This document shows positions 13,210 to 26,625 of a DNA stretch of 64,000 nucleotides, piece by piece; the first letter of the stretch is position 1; each line of letters begins with the position of its first letter. The translations under genes and the position numbers were made by a program. The notes under the pieces were generated by a model. It was not told the DNA's origin. It made no database searches and saw only the letters and a program-made list of their open reading frames with translations. Source of the DNA: Paramecium sonneborni. Lineage: Eukaryota > Ciliophora > Oligohymenophorea > Peniculida > Parameciidae. The DNA lies in contig CAJJDN010000110.1 of NCBI GenBank assembly GCA_905182985.1, positions 13,635 through 77,634 of the forward strand, in the 5' to 3' direction.

Positions 13210-14157
13210 TAAAATATAAATATATAATTTATAAAAAATTGCTTTTCAGATAACAATAAGAATCAAAATTATAGTTTATGCTTAACAATTAAAAGAAGAG
13301 AGTTGTTTAAGAATTAGATCAAACTACCATTTTGACGGTTTCTGAAGCATTCAAAGCATGTAATTAAATTGTATTTGATAATCAATAAACTAAGATATTA
13401 TTTTAAATTTTATCATACATAGCATTCATTTTCATTTTCATATTCAAAATGACCTTAATGAAATTTCATAGAGATTAATTACTTTTTTAAAGCAATAAAT
13501 TCGAATCGGCATAATTAAAATATTTCCATTTCAAGTATTCATATTGGTTGGACTTATTCAGACTTTATATTAATTTAAGTAAAATTCTTTTAGAAGATTC
13601 TGCAAAGATAAACCATTTTAATTAGTTAGACCATTGCATGTTATGTAAAGGGAATGAAAATGTTAATATTCAAATAATTAGCAGCAATTATAAAAATTGA
13701 AGGCCTCTAATTTCAATAAATAATTAATTTTTAGATTACTATAAGTAAATTTCAAACTCAAAATCCAAAATAAAATTTCTATTAATAATTATTAAAATAT
13801 TTTCTTTTTATATAATCTCCATTCCATAAATAGGAAAGAATCACAATCTAATTTTTATAATTTTGTCTTAATTAAATTCCCTTATCATAAAATTAATAGT
13901 TTCCGCCTATTTTTTAAATCAATAGTCATAATAGACTATTATTTCTCATTTACTTTTTATTATTTAAATTCTTTAAATGAACTTTCTGATTATTCACTAC
14001 AACCTCACACAATTTTCGTCATTTCATTTCATTTCAATCTCAAATTTAAGTTGAGTAATAAATCAATATCGATTTATGAAATTTCCTTTCTCATAAATTT
14101 GTGGATTTATCAACTAAAGTAAATTTGTAATATTAAATATTTTTTTTATTTTAAAGA
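13210..14157. other. Intergenic, nothing seen
   Basis: AT-rich sequence between the gap and the RTEL1-like helicase. No motif or conserved frame found. Confidence 0.5.
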
Positions 14158-16611
14158 ATGTTATAGCAACCTGACATTTAAAGACATTTAGAATTGATAG
14201 ATGAGGAATCTGATATCAGTTCGATTGAGAATACTTTAGAAGAAATTTCAATTGATGCTCAAGCATGCTTAAATTAAAAACAAATATGTATTAATAATAC
14301 TGAAATATATTTTCCTCATTAAAAACCATATGAAGAATAATTAAATTATATGCAGAAAGTTATAAGTATATTGGATAATAGCGGAAATGGATTGTATAAT
14401 AATTTATATTTATTTTAAGATTAGAATCACCAACAGGAACTGGTAAAACTTTATCTTTGTTATGTGCTTCCTTAGGATGGCTTAATAAAAATAGAAAAAC
14501 TTAAATTAATTCAAATATTCCAACTAAAATAAAAATTATTTATGCCTCAAGAACTCATTCTTAATTGAAATAAGTTGCCTAAGAATTGTAGAATTCTGTT
14601 TATAGACCAAATATTTCTATTCTGGGTTCAAGAGATTAATATTGTTTAAGAGAAGATTTTTAAATTTATTCAGGTAATGATTTAAAATAAAGATGTTGTA
14701 ATCTTATTAAAGCTAAAAAATGTGAATTTTTTGATAAAGAAATTTTACATAAAGTGGCTAAGTCTAGTTAAAAGAGGATATGTAATTTAGAGGAATCCAA
14801 ATAATTTGGGCTTGATTAGAAATTTTGTCCTTACTTCTTGGAAAAAAGTAAAACTGAGCTAGCAGATTTAATATTACTTCCTTATAACTACTTATTAAAC
14901 AATAACTAAAATAAAGTTCTTGATCTTAATAACTCTATTATTATTTTTGATGAAGCTCACAATGTTCCAAAATGTGCTGAAGAAGGAGGATAGTTTGAAA
15001 TTAGTGAAGCAATTATTTAAAAAGCAAAAAATGAGTTAGAATTTGAAATGTAAGATTTTGTTATAAATCCTGAAAACTTAAAAGATCTATAAGCAATAAT
15101 TTCCAAATAGAATTATTAAGGAAACTTATTTAATAATTTGAAGAGTGAAAAAATATTTAATAATATTTTGGAGGCATTAGAACAGTTTTTATCGGATTTT
15201 AGTAAGTTTAAAAACTATTTTAATTCACAAAACAAGAATGACTCAGATAATCAAGATTAAATTTAAGTTTTAGAGGAATCTATTATAGATTAGATTTTTT
15301 ACAGCACTGATAGATAAATTAATTTTTAAAACATCCTAGATTATATGTAGGATTGCTTTATTTTAACAAAATATTTTAGATTAAAGAATAAGTTAACACC
15401 TAATTTTCAATCTTGGATTACATTCATAGTTAAAATTTACAATATAAAGAAATTTGATAAACAAAAAATTTTTAATTCTTATAGACTAGTATTAAAAAAG
15501 TCTAAAAATTAAAAATTATCAATAGAAATGTGGTGTTTAGATCCATCTTTGATCTTTAACATAATTAGAAAAAAATATAAAATTCATTCAATAATTTTAA
15601 CTTCAGGTACTTTATCTCCATTAAATTCATGGGAAAGTGAATTATAAATTAAATTTAATGAGTAAGTGGCAATCGACCATGTCATAAACGTATAGAAAAA
15701 TGTTAGAGTTTATTTACATTAATATTACAATTTTTCTAAAAAATATAGAGAAGACAAAGATTAAATTAAACAAATAGGTAATCAATTAATTAAATTTTCA
15801 AATATAATTCCAGGGGGAATTTTAGTGATATTTCCTTCATACGACATGATGAATAATTTCAAAATTATATGGGAAAGAAACAATATAATCAAGTAGTTAA
15901 ACAATTAGAAGAAATGCTTTTGGGAAGAAAAAGGAAAAAATGAATTAAGAAATTTTTAATAATCGAATCAAGCAATATTGTTTGCTATTCACAGAGGTAA
16001 AGTTTCTGAAGGGATTAATTTTTCTGATGATTTATGCAGAGCATTATTTTTAATTGGTGTGCCATTTCTTTATAAAAAAGAACTAAGGATCGAACAAAAA
16101 ATGCAATTCTTAAATAAATAAAATTATAAGGATTTGAATAGTGAATAATGGTATAATTAGCAAGCGATTAGAGCTACAAATTAAGCTTTAGGGAGAGTTA
16201 TACGTCATATTAATGATTTTGGGTATATTTGCTTTTTATTTTAGAATTATATATTTATGCGATCAAAGATATTCTTGTAAATAAATAAAATCTGGATTAT
16301 CTAAATGGGTTTGTTAAGCATTAGAATATTGGAATGATGATGTTTTTCAGAAAACTAAAGATTTTTTTTAAATGAAAAGGGAGCTTCCTGTATCAATTTT
16401 AATATTTTAGATTCCAAATTAAAATAACTCAATTGTGCAATAAAACACAAGTATAGATATTGAAGAATCTATAAGATAGAGATAAAACGAAAGTGAGACT
16501 AAAGATCACGAAGCTTAGGCAAGTGAAAATTTAATTTTGATAGAATATCAAAACCAAAAAAAAATTTAGTTGATTATAAGAAAACCAATAAAAAAACACG
16601 ATAAAAAATGA
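14158..16611 (+). CDS. RTEL1: RTEL1-type Fe-S DNA helicase
   Basis: XPD-family (superfamily 2) 5'-3' DNA helicase, closest in layout to RTEL1, which unwinds D-loops and telomeric or quadruplex DNA in the nucleus. Visible in order: Walker A 'SPTGTGKT' (about residue 82), motif Ia 'YASRTHSQL', an iron-sulphur region beginning 'GSRDQYC' with further cysteines in 'RCN', 'KKCEFF' and 'FCPYF', the DEAH box 'IIFDEAHN', 'LTSGTLSP', 'GKVSEGINF' and motif VI 'QALGRVIRH'. The length, about 800 residues, is shorter than animal RTEL1, whose C-terminal domains are missing. Two introns: 14394-14419 (26 nt, AAG acceptor) and 16223-16244 (22 nt, TAG). Both leave the motifs in frame. FANCJ or DDX11 are alternatives, but the 'SRDQ' and 'PYNYLL' context favours RTEL1. 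Confidence 0.9.
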
Positions 16612-17807
16612 TTAATTAATGTTTTTATTTAATTATTTATTAATAGAATTGATCTGTAAATTTTTGTAATTTCAATTAATTGTCTTATGTATGAACTTTA
16701 TATTTTCGAGCCTGTGTGGTTTGATGTTCATTAACTCTTGATCACCATTTATTATTTTAATACAATTTATTCCTTTATGATAAGAGACTAATGATTAGGA
16801 TTCTTCATCATTAATTATATGATATTAATAAGCTATTATTCGAAACCAAATTAAATTATCAATTCCTAACATTCTCAAAATAGTGGTCTATTAAAAATTT
16901 ATATATGGTTTAACAATAATTAAAAATTAAAAAAAAATATTATTTTTTTCGTTGTAATTAAATGCAATCAGTAGTCTATTTTAGTTAAAAACATATGCAA
17001 TAATATTTAGATAAGATATTCCTATTTTAAATCTTGTTTAAATTGATTTCGTATTCTTGAATTTTACTTAGTAATGCAAATTTTTAACTCATTCTCAGTA
17101 AAACTATATATTTTATAATTAATAGACAAACTACTTTAGAAAAAAACTAATTAGTCAACATTTATGGTAATAAATATTAATTATCTTTGATTTTTAAAGA
17201 AATTATTCTAGCACTAAAACCTACCTCTATTAGAATTATATCAACTTCTTGGTAATTCTTAATATAAAGAATTTTCCTTTGCCAAAATATTTATCAGAAC
17301 CTTTAAGTTTTTTTATAATCATTTTTCCTAATCAATAATTTTTTGCTTCCTTGGAAAATTGAGAAAAATTCAAAGTTTTGAATAATTTTCCTTTGTTTGT
17401 AAGAACTGCTGAGGTTTAATTAATGATATTACTTTTATATAATTATTTATCATTTTATAAAAATATTTTGAAAAACGAAGAATATAAAAATTATAGTCAA
17501 ATATCAGTTTCAAATAAATTTGATTGATTTTATATAAATATACTTTTTTTCTGATCTAGGTAAAGAATACATTTAAGAAATAAATGATATAAATAACTAT
17601 TAGTCTCGATCCTGATTTTATTTCTTCTAATGCTTACTGTCATTAATTTAAGATAAATTAATTTTTAATTATTCAATGAAGTGGAAAACATTTATAATAT
17701 TAGTTACTCTGCTATTCTTGAATACTTAATTAGAAGCTTATTAAATTTGTTAAAAAAAATAGGCAAAATTCAGATCAATCATTAGAGGGGATTATTAAAA
17801 TATGCTA
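16612..17807. other. Intergenic, nothing assignable
   Basis: Very AT-rich. A short plus-strand frame just before 17808 may be worn-out upstream sequence of the F5/8C fragment, but I could not match it to BTB or BACK domains. Confidence 0.45.
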
Positions 17808-18224
17808 AATTATTATAGAGGAGTTGTAATCTCATCAAAATTATAAAATGGTTTTGCTGGGGGTTTACAAGGCAGTAGTTTAAGGGATAATATTTATATG
17901 ATAAGTGGTATATATGGATTTACAGCAACTTCAATTGGAAATTCAATTATATTTGATTTATAGCAATAATATGAATTAAATACTTTAAAAATATGGTTGT
18001 GGGATTAAGATGATAGAGTCTATAGAATTAAAGTTTATTTAATATACAAGGACATAGAAACTAAAATCTATGAAAGTAATTTAGCTTAAACAATAGTAAC
18101 AATAACATTTCCTAGTTAATAAGTATAAAAGTTTAAAATATATAATGTCAATGGTAATACTTATAATGATGGACTTCATATTATAAAAATAGAAAGTTTC
18201 TACAAACTTGAAACAAAAATATGA
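17808..18224 (+). pseudogene. BTBD9-like F5/8C domain fragment
   Basis: An open frame of about 139 codons reads 'GFTATSIGNSIIFDL', then 'LKIWLWDQDDRVYRIKVY' and 'GLHIIKIESFY', the pattern of the discoidin/F5-8C-type domain in BTBD9 proteins, where it follows BTB and BACK domains. BTBD9 proteins are usually linked to protein turnover or adaptors. Here only the C-terminal domain can be seen. The upstream frame is shifted, no BTB or BACK domain is recognisable upstream, and the frame ends in TGA at 18222-18224. I read it as the surviving end of a decayed gene, though a missed upstream intron is possible. Confidence 0.6.
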
Positions 18225-21200
18225 AAAAAAATTCTATATTGAATAAATTAATTAAATAATTATTTATATTCTTATTTTAATCAAAAAAGTTAAATCCTCT
18301 ATCGATCTTGATTAGTTTAATGACTATCTAAAAAAAAGGATTTGATAGAAAAATTAAAATAATTAACTTTTTCATCAATATTTCTTAAAAAAAGTTTAAG
18401 AATTATATACTTTATGAGGCAATGAAAAAAATTATTATTTAGAAAATCTACATTATAACTTAAAATTTAATAATCCTAATCATAAAGCTATATAAATTAG
18501 TTCATGTAATTTCTAGACAAAATTTAAATTGGAACATCATTATTTTCATTAAAATCTGAATCTGTAGTAATGGTTTAGAGAAATTATAATTTATTAAAGA
18601 TATTTTAGAAATTGAATAGATTAAAATGATCGGTAGGATAGGGAATAATTACGAACTTCAAATTTTAAATACTTATGTCAATTTAATTTTTGATAATGTG
18701 TATTTTCCATTAATTGTTTTCAATGGAATCATTTGAGGCAATGATACTCAGAAACCTCTTTACTAAGCTATGGTGAATCAATCGAGAAATTGAGACTGGC
18801 AAATTTAATTTCTTGAGTTCTCTATGAGGATTAAGCTGATGAGATCAAAATTTATAAATAATGGATTTCTATCAGTTGTTCCAAATCTTAATAGAATTTA
18901 ATTACTTTTAATTTAATTATAGATGAGAGCTTATGTTAGGTCCAAACCAAAATAAAGCGGTTTCCTTTTAAGACAGCATAATAGGTTTTATTAATGATGA
19001 CACACCAGCTTACTAAAGAGTTTAGATGAAAGAGAACTTTTAGGAATAATATAAATGAATAAAAATGACTTGTGCCTTTTGATTTCAAGATAATAATAGT
19101 TAATTTAATTATACTATTGCCCAAAATTTAGAATTCTATTATTATTCAATTTTAAGGTCAAATCTATTTAATGATTGTAGAAGGTCATGGTAATAGATAA
19201 TTAGGATTGTAATTTTAAACCAAAAATTTTTTGACATTTAAGCGATCTTGGTTCTGGTACTGTCCTTTTTTCAGTCAAATTATTAATGAATTAGGAGTGT
19301 GATTAATTCAAAATTCAATTAGCTATAAATTAACCAAAAGATTTGAATGAACTATATGAGAACTTGATTTGATGTAGCAGTCATTAATGATCCAAGCTTT
19401 ATTGAATTGGCAATATCATCAAATTAATAAAAAATATGTTAGACATTATAAGTTGCAACTTGTTTTTTGAAAGTATTCATTGAGAGATAACAAACAATGC
19501 CTTGATTTTAATTTAAAAATATATGAATGAGAGAATCCTAAAATGATATTAAAAGAGCTTAAACTTTTGGGATTTAAATCAACTATTGCTGTTAGTTTTA
19601 ATTGAGGAGCTAATAGGAGCTAATGAAAGTTATAATGCAAAATCTGATCTTTAATCTGACAAAATTGTCAATATGAAAAGACTAGAAACTATAAAGAGGA
19701 ATAGGAACTGGATTATTTAGAGATAGAGCTTTGATCAAATAATAATTTCATTTTTATTTCATTATTAAAAACTTTATCCTTTATTTAAACTCTAAAGGTT
19801 ATAATCTAAATATTTAAATTATTCTTAAAATTAATAAATATTTATAAATTTAAATTTTAGTAAAATAAAATAATCCTAAAATTATTGATGTTTAATGACT
19901 GAAACCCTTAAAAAGTTCCTTTTAGAAGATAATATTTCGGTACAGAAATGATAAAGAAGTACTAGAGCGAGACAGCACAAGATTGTTCTAGAATTATAGA
20001 GAAACTGATTCATCAACTCAAATAATTATTCAGCTTTAATAAATCTTGGTAAATAAAATCATGAAAATAAGTAACCCATTTAATAAGGAACTTTGAAGGT
20101 ATTTTAATTAGGGTGCAATTTTTGTGATTCAATATAACTTAGCAAGTTTTGATATCGCTGATTTATTCATACTAGTTGCAATTTAAGAAATTCTAATAGA
20201 ATAAAAATTTCTCCTAATACTTACTAATGAATTTAAATTGATTTTTACAGAATTTAAATTAGTATTTTGGAGGTCAGATATATATACATAGTTATCAAAT
20301 TGCTTTTTTTGATTAATTGATATTATTGGAATATATGAAAACCACAATATCTGAACTGTTTTATGGTTGCAAAGTTGAAGTAAACTGTGTTTTAAGGTAA
20401 AAAGGTGATTTTTAGATAAATCTTAAATCATCATTCTGCTTTAGAGGATTTCCAAACCCTCATAAAATTGAAATAATACAATTGAAACTTTTTAATTCGA
20501 ATAAAATTAATTTGATTATTTTTGCCTAACTTGTTTTATCCAATCAAATTTATAATGATGGAGTTTTCAGAAGAAAGCATTTGGACAGAATTCTAATCAT
20601 TCAATCTTGTCGATAAAAAACTTTATATACTGATTAGGCAATTCAGGAATCAGAATGTAAAAGTATAAAGCATTCTTTAACTTTAGAATGTCATCCAAAA
20701 TGTCAAACATAATTCCTAACTGCTGAATAAATATTTAATAAATCTTGTTTTACATGAATTGTTAAAAAATTATAGAATGTCATTTAATATTTTGTTACAA
20801 TTCGCTAGGTTATGTATGTAATACATAAACTATTTTTCTTTGTAAAAATGGATAAAAGAAGAAATGATTTATTGAAAATTAAGTTAATTTTTTGGTCATA
20901 AAAAGTAAAATAAAAATATATTCGACTTTTCAAAATATTCTAATAATTGTTCTTTTATCAATATTAAAAATAATATGAATAAAAGAAAAAAAAATAAATT
21001 TTTTTAACTCCTTTATAGTTATGAAAAACAAAAACTTTCAAAGAATTTTCATTTTTTCTTAAATGTATCAGCAAAATTGTTTAAACGAGAAGCCTATTTT
21101 CATCAACAAATGTTTGGCATATATTTTTCAAGCTAAATTTTAATCACGTGTAATGGGTGCTATTTACAATATAGAAGCGGATCCATTTGCTATGATTCAA

Positions 21201-21365
21201 TTATTTTATTATAATTAGTTTCAATTTTTATATTTGGTAACTTTGGATTTATATTCATTAAGATCTTTTATCATAAGATTTAAATCAAAGTAAGAAAATA
21301 TCATTGATTGATTTAAACTTTTTCATATTCTTCGTATTAAATTATTGTTATTGTTATATTAGTTG
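18225..21365. other. Relic-like stretch, nothing named
   Basis: Short coding-like runs occur (for example about 18750-18930 plus, with 'GESIEKLRLANLIS') but they are crossed by TGA codons and match nothing I know. No gene is supported. Confidence 0.45.
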
Positions 21366-23103
21366 TCAATCATCATAATTTATACTTCTTATAATACTTT
21401 TTTTGTTCCTTTCTATATCAATTTCTAACCATTTCCCAACTTTTTTGCCATTTTTATTATACTCACCAGTATATGTAATTTCCCATTCATTTTAAAATTT
21501 ATTATATAATTCAATCCAATGTCCAATTTTCATGTAGTTTTCTTCATCATAATATCCACCACCACTTAAAAAAATTGAATATAATTTACATTTATTCATA
21601 TTTATTGCATCTTCTAAACAAAATATCCCATCTTCCAACTTTTTTACCATTTTTATTATACCAGCCCTTATAAATTACTTATGAACTTATGCTAAACGAA
21701 TCATTCAATTCAATCCATTCACCAATCTTAATTGAACTCCCTTCATCATACTATCCACCACCACTAAAATATTAGATTAATTATACATTAATTCAAATTC
21801 TTCTTTTCCTCTAAACAAAATATCCCACCTACCAATCTTATTACCATTTTTATTGTATTCTCCTTAATAGATAACTTATGAATCCAGATGAAAAATATCA
21901 CTCAATTCATTCCACCTTCCAAACTTAATTGAACCTTCTTCATCATATTATCCACCACCACTAAAAATTTAGATTTATTTTACATTAATTTGAATTCGTC
22001 ACTTATCTTATAAAAAATATCCCATCTACCGATTTTTTCTCCGTTTTTGTATTCACCTTATGAAGAGACTTGAGAGTAATACTCAAAATTATCACTTATT
22101 TCAATCCACTTTCCGGTCTTAATCGAACAATTTTCATCATACTATCCACCACCACTAAAAATCTTGGATGAATTTTACATTATTTCGTAATCTTCATTTT
22201 TCCTATACAAAGTATCCCATCTGCCGATTTTTTAACCATTTTTACTATATTCTCCTTTATAAATAATTTGTGAATTCTCATAAAAGCCATCCCTTAGTTC
22301 AATCCATATTCCAATCTTAATCGAACTTTCTTTCTGATATACTCCTCCCCCACTACCAGTTTTCCAGTTATCTTTTCTTAATTACTGATTACATTATTTA
22401 ATTTTTCCCTTTACAATCGAAATAAGTATCCCACAAACCAACCTTTTTACCAGCATTGTACTAACCATTATATATGACTTAAGAATTAATATTAAAATCA
22501 ACGCTCATGTCAAACCATTTTCCCTGCTTCTAACCCTTCTCATCATAGTATCCTCCAGCGCTATTCAAAATTCTAATTTCAAAATACATTTTTTTTTCTT
22601 CTTAAATATGTATCCATCTGCCACATCTATTATCCATTTAATATTCTCCTATCTCATATACTTTAGCTTGACTATGTTATTTTACTAATACAAATTTACT
22701 TGGAATATTACTAAAATAACTCTTTCCATAAACCTTATTTTATTTCATTTTCTTAGTAACCTCCAACTTCAGGAATAATTTCTCCTTTCCAAAATGCTCT
22801 CCATTTTTTTAATTTTTTATTGTTTTTTCCATTATCAACTTACCATTCAAGATTTTTGATCTAATCCAAATTCCTCAGGAGATCTGGAGTTTCTTAAGAT
22901 GGATCACTTATTTACTTAAATTAAATGTACATTCTCAATATAACTTCATTTTATTAGTATATGATTTAATGGTCCTGATTAAAAATAATTAAAATTTTTG
23001 TCTTCCTTTATATGTCAAATATTTCATGATAAAATCTGATTGGTTATTATTCTGAAGGACCTTATGAAAAATTTATCAAAGAACATTACTATAAAAATTT
23101 CAT
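21366..23103 (-). CDS. MORN-like repeat protein B
   Basis: Start proposed at ATG 23103 (MKFLQQCS), stop TGA at 21366-21368. The N-terminal part shares the layout 'NLDQIKNLEW...KKW.AFWKGE..PEVGGY' with the paralogues at 9266-11377 and 24256-26625. Repeats of 'GGG.YDE..SIK.G.WIE...F' plus 'V.Y.GEY.KNGKK.GRWD' follow. Introns of about 23-40 nt sit at phase 2 just before almost every GGG block (for example near 21960, 22140 and 22360). The second intron position seen in the 9266-11377 gene is mostly absent. All exons join in frame, so the gene looks intact. It ends at 'INYDD'. The exact start is uncertain because the frame is open upstream. Function unknown. Confidence 0.75.
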
Positions 23104-23289
23104 TATTTATTTGAATTACTTTTTGAAAAAAAAACAGGAGTATGTTTAAATAGATAATAATCATAATTATTCCATATATTTTTTTTTTATTTTATTTTTA
23201 AATATACCATACTTTTTTATCATCTTTTTTGATTTTATTTTATATGTAATTCATCATCTCATTATTTTTGTTTTTATTGTATGTTTATT

Positions 23290-23636
23290 ATTTTTTCAAA
23301 ATTCACCCAATCATTTATTTGATTAATCTTTTATATTCATTTTTATCCTTAATCATTCCAGTACTCCAAATGTTTCATTAAATGATCCTTATTAAAAAAG
23401 TATAAAAATTTTTGTTTTTCATTCATTTAATAATTTTTTGAAATATTAATTGAATAGCATTGGAGCTATAAGAGAACCTTAATGGACTTCATTTTTTAAA
23501 AAGATTTTAGTTTTTCCTATCGGACCCCAAAAATATATTTCATCATATAAATTTTCTTCATATTATTATATCATGTAACTTATCTCTGTTTAATGAATTA
23601 TATGAATTTGATAAGTCAATAAAGATCATTTATTGG
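23290..23636 (-). pseudogene. Reverse transcriptase relic
   Basis: On the minus strand, 'FIDLSNSYNSLNRDKL' matches the RT motif A region (F.D with the catalytic Asp). About 55 codons on, 'EVHQGSLIAPMLFNQYF' matches motif B (QG...P.LFN) of LINE or group-II-intron-type reverse transcriptases. The expected F/YADD box further on is not intact. TGA codons and a frame jump separate the pieces. No terminal repeats or endonuclease were found. I infer a decayed retroelement. It lies immediately upstream of the MORN-like gene that starts at 23103. Confidence 0.65.
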
Positions 23637-23640
23637 AGTA

Positions 23641-24255
23641 TGACTTAAATTTGAAATACAATATTAAAAAGGAATTATTTTATTTAAAAAATAAATATAT
23701 GTTAATTTAACATAAATAATTTTTATATTTTCTTAATACTTTTTTTTTCTAAAAAAAAATTTTAATAAAAAAACAAGATCAACAATTTTAAGGTGACTAA
23801 CCATATATTAAAGGGCAAGTCCAATTCCATATTACCTTTAAATCTTATCAACAGTCCAAAAAGAAATTAGCAAATTTAACAAGTTACTTTTAGGAAAATG
23901 AACCATTTTTTAGGAATGTTATCTAAATATTATATAAATAATTAGCAAGACTCATTTTTAAAACTCTTTACCATCATCCATTTTATTTTGAAGCTCTCCC
24001 TTAATTAAAATTATATCAAAAAATTTATTATAATTAGTATTTTTGAAATTCAACTAATATATTTAACCTTTAAAATAATGAATCCTTTAATTAAATTAAG
24101 AACAGAAGAAGTTAATAAAAAGAATTTAGGTATCTTATATGAAAAATATTAAAGCTCTTTTACTAGTTTGCATATAGAAGAAAGATTTCATATTTAAGAT
24201 TTTAATTTAAAATAAATTTACTTTGAAAGTGCATTTAAATAAATAAAAAATAGGA
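23641..24255. other. Intergenic between divergent genes
   Basis: AT-rich spacer between the RT relic and the MORN-like gene starting at 24256. No recognisable element. Confidence 0.5.
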
Positions 24256-26625
24256 ATGGGAAAAATTTGTTCAAACGCATCAAAAAAGGAAATGAATTTC
24301 GAGCCAATAATTAATGAAGATATCAGTTATGATAAGAATAGCAAAAAGTAATAACTTATGCCTTTGTTTGGCAATTTTAATAATATTTAAGAATATGAAT
24401 TTACATCAACAAACCCTTCATCATTTAAATAGATAAGATCTAAATTTTAAGTAGTATCTCTAGAAGAAAAAGAAAACATGTACATTTTTGATGGAGAAAT
24501 TCTTAAAATGTAAAATGATTAATTATCAGAAAGAGATTAAGTGAAATAATTTTCTTAAAAACAAAAACCAGAATTATTTAAAAATTTGGAATAAATCAAA
24601 TGTTTTTAATAGATAGAAAATTATGGATCCAATAAACAAGAATACTTTAAGTTGGAATCATATTGGTCAGGAGAAAAACTATATGAAGTTGGAGGATTCT
24701 ACTCTAAGAATGGGTTAAAACAGGGTTTGTGGAAAGAAACTTTGAAAAATTTTACGATGTAATTTATATTATAAATTAATTTTAAATATATAGCAAAGCT
24801 TAACTTTATTTCTTAGGGGAATACGTAAATAATAAAAGAGTTGGAAAATGGAGATATATATATAAGAATAAGAAGATGTAAAAATAATATAAATTAAAAG
24901 TGGCGGTGGATTTTACAATTAATTAGGCTAAGCAAGTGGCTAATGGATTGAAATGAGTGATAGCTTTTGCGAGTATCTAAATTTCATCTTTAATTGTTAG
25001 AGAGAGTTAGATATTGTATTATGGTTATTATAATAATGGGTAAAAAGTCAGTGAATGGAGTATTTTATTTAGAAGTGAATTTGAGGGATAATTTAAAGAA
25101 GTGTAAAAGATTGTAAATAACAAAATATTAGAGGAGGTGGATTGTATGATAATAGAGCATAAGAAACTTCAATTAAAATTGGTAAATGGATGGAGTTGAA
25201 TGATGGATTTAATGGTAGATCGTAGGTCTATTATTGTGGTGATTATAATAGTGGTTTCAAAATTGATAGATGGGATATTTATTTGAATAAAGATAAACGT
25301 CATTAGTTAATGTATAATTTAATATGTTAATCTATTCTAAGAGGTGGTGGATTATATAAACATTTAGATAGAAATACTTCGATTAAAGATGGTAAATGGA
25401 TAGAATTGAGTGATGGATTTTGGAACCAATCTCAAATTACTTATTGTGGAGATTATAAAAATGGTAAAAAAGTTGGTAAATGGGATATTTATTGGAAATA
25501 AGGCGAAAGCAATAATAAAATGTATAAGTTTATAAATTAAATATTATGTAAACAAAATTTTAGTGGAGGTGGATCATATGATGAATTGTTTAAAGGAATT
25601 TCATTTAAAATTGGTAAATGGATTGAGTTAATTGATGGTTTTTATAGTAAGGCGTAAGTTATTTTTGTTGGGGTCTATAATTAAGGGAAAAAAATTGGTA
25701 AATGGAATATATCTTGGAAATAAAATGGATAGAATCAATATACAAATATGTATATATGTCTTTATAATAGTTTTCTAATTTATTAAATAGTGGTGGTGGA
25801 TAATATCATAAATACTAAGAGGATACAGTTAAGGTTGGTTAATGGATTGAAATGAGTGAAGGATTTTGGGATCAATCTCAAATTACTTATTGTGGCAATT
25901 ATAAAAATGATGGTAAAAAGATGGGTAGGTGGGATATTTATTGGAAATAAGGCGAAAGCAATAATAAAATGTATAAATTTATAAATTAAATATTAAATAA
26001 ACCAAACTTTAGTGGAGGGGGATCATATGATGATTTTGTTAAAGGAATTTCAATTAAAAATGGTGATTGGATTGAATTAAGTGATAGTTTTTAGAGTAAT
26101 GCATTAGTTATTTTCAATGGGAATTATAATTATGGTAGAAAGGTTGATAAATGGGATATTTATTGGAATTAAGTTGATTAAAGTTCAAAGATGTAATAAA
26201 TTATTTATAAAATAAAATGACTAAAATTACAGTGGAGGTGGATCATATGGAGTTCAGCTGAACAATAGTTCAATCAAGATTGGGTAATGGACTGAATTGG
26301 GGGATGCTTATTCTTTAGATTCGTAAGTCTATTATAAGGGTGAGTATAGAAAAGGTCTAAAAATTGGTACCTGGGTCATTAACTATTAATTAAAAATAAT
26401 GTAATATATAAATTTATATAAAAACTTTAATATAGTGGAGGTGGATCATATGATTTTGGTATTAAGAATGGGAAATGGATTGAATTATGTGAAGGATTTT
26501 ACAAAGGGGACTATGGTTCAAAAGAAATAACTTTTAATGGAGAATATTCAAATGGTAAAAAAGTTGGCAAATGGACTGATAATAAATTGAAAAATTAATA
26601 ATTGAGAATTATTTATTATGATTGA
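24256..26625 (+). CDS. MORN-like repeat protein C, MGxxC N-terminus
   Basis: Start ATG 24256 gives 'MGKICSNASK': Gly2 with Ser6 and a nearby Cys is a typical N-myristoylation/palmitoylation signal, so membrane attachment is likely (inference). After a 140-residue N-terminal part come about nine GGG-type repeats ending at TGA 26623-26625. Introns of about 23-42 nt interrupt the gene at phase 2, almost all at the same place, 'AT|T GGA GGT GG', so that one exon equals one repeat. One repeat (24930-25060) has a second intron in the middle. With these removed the gene is intact. A block of about 450 bp (from about 25,409 and again from about 25,862) is nearly repeated, intron included, which shows recent internal duplication. 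Function unknown. Confidence 0.8.

Noticed and set aside
12411..13256. Long ORF on the minus strand
   Set aside because: It is almost entirely the run of N in the assembly gap.
14394..14419. Reading this segment as a germline IES
   Set aside because: It is not TA-bounded in a way that restores the frame, while a GT...AAG intron does.
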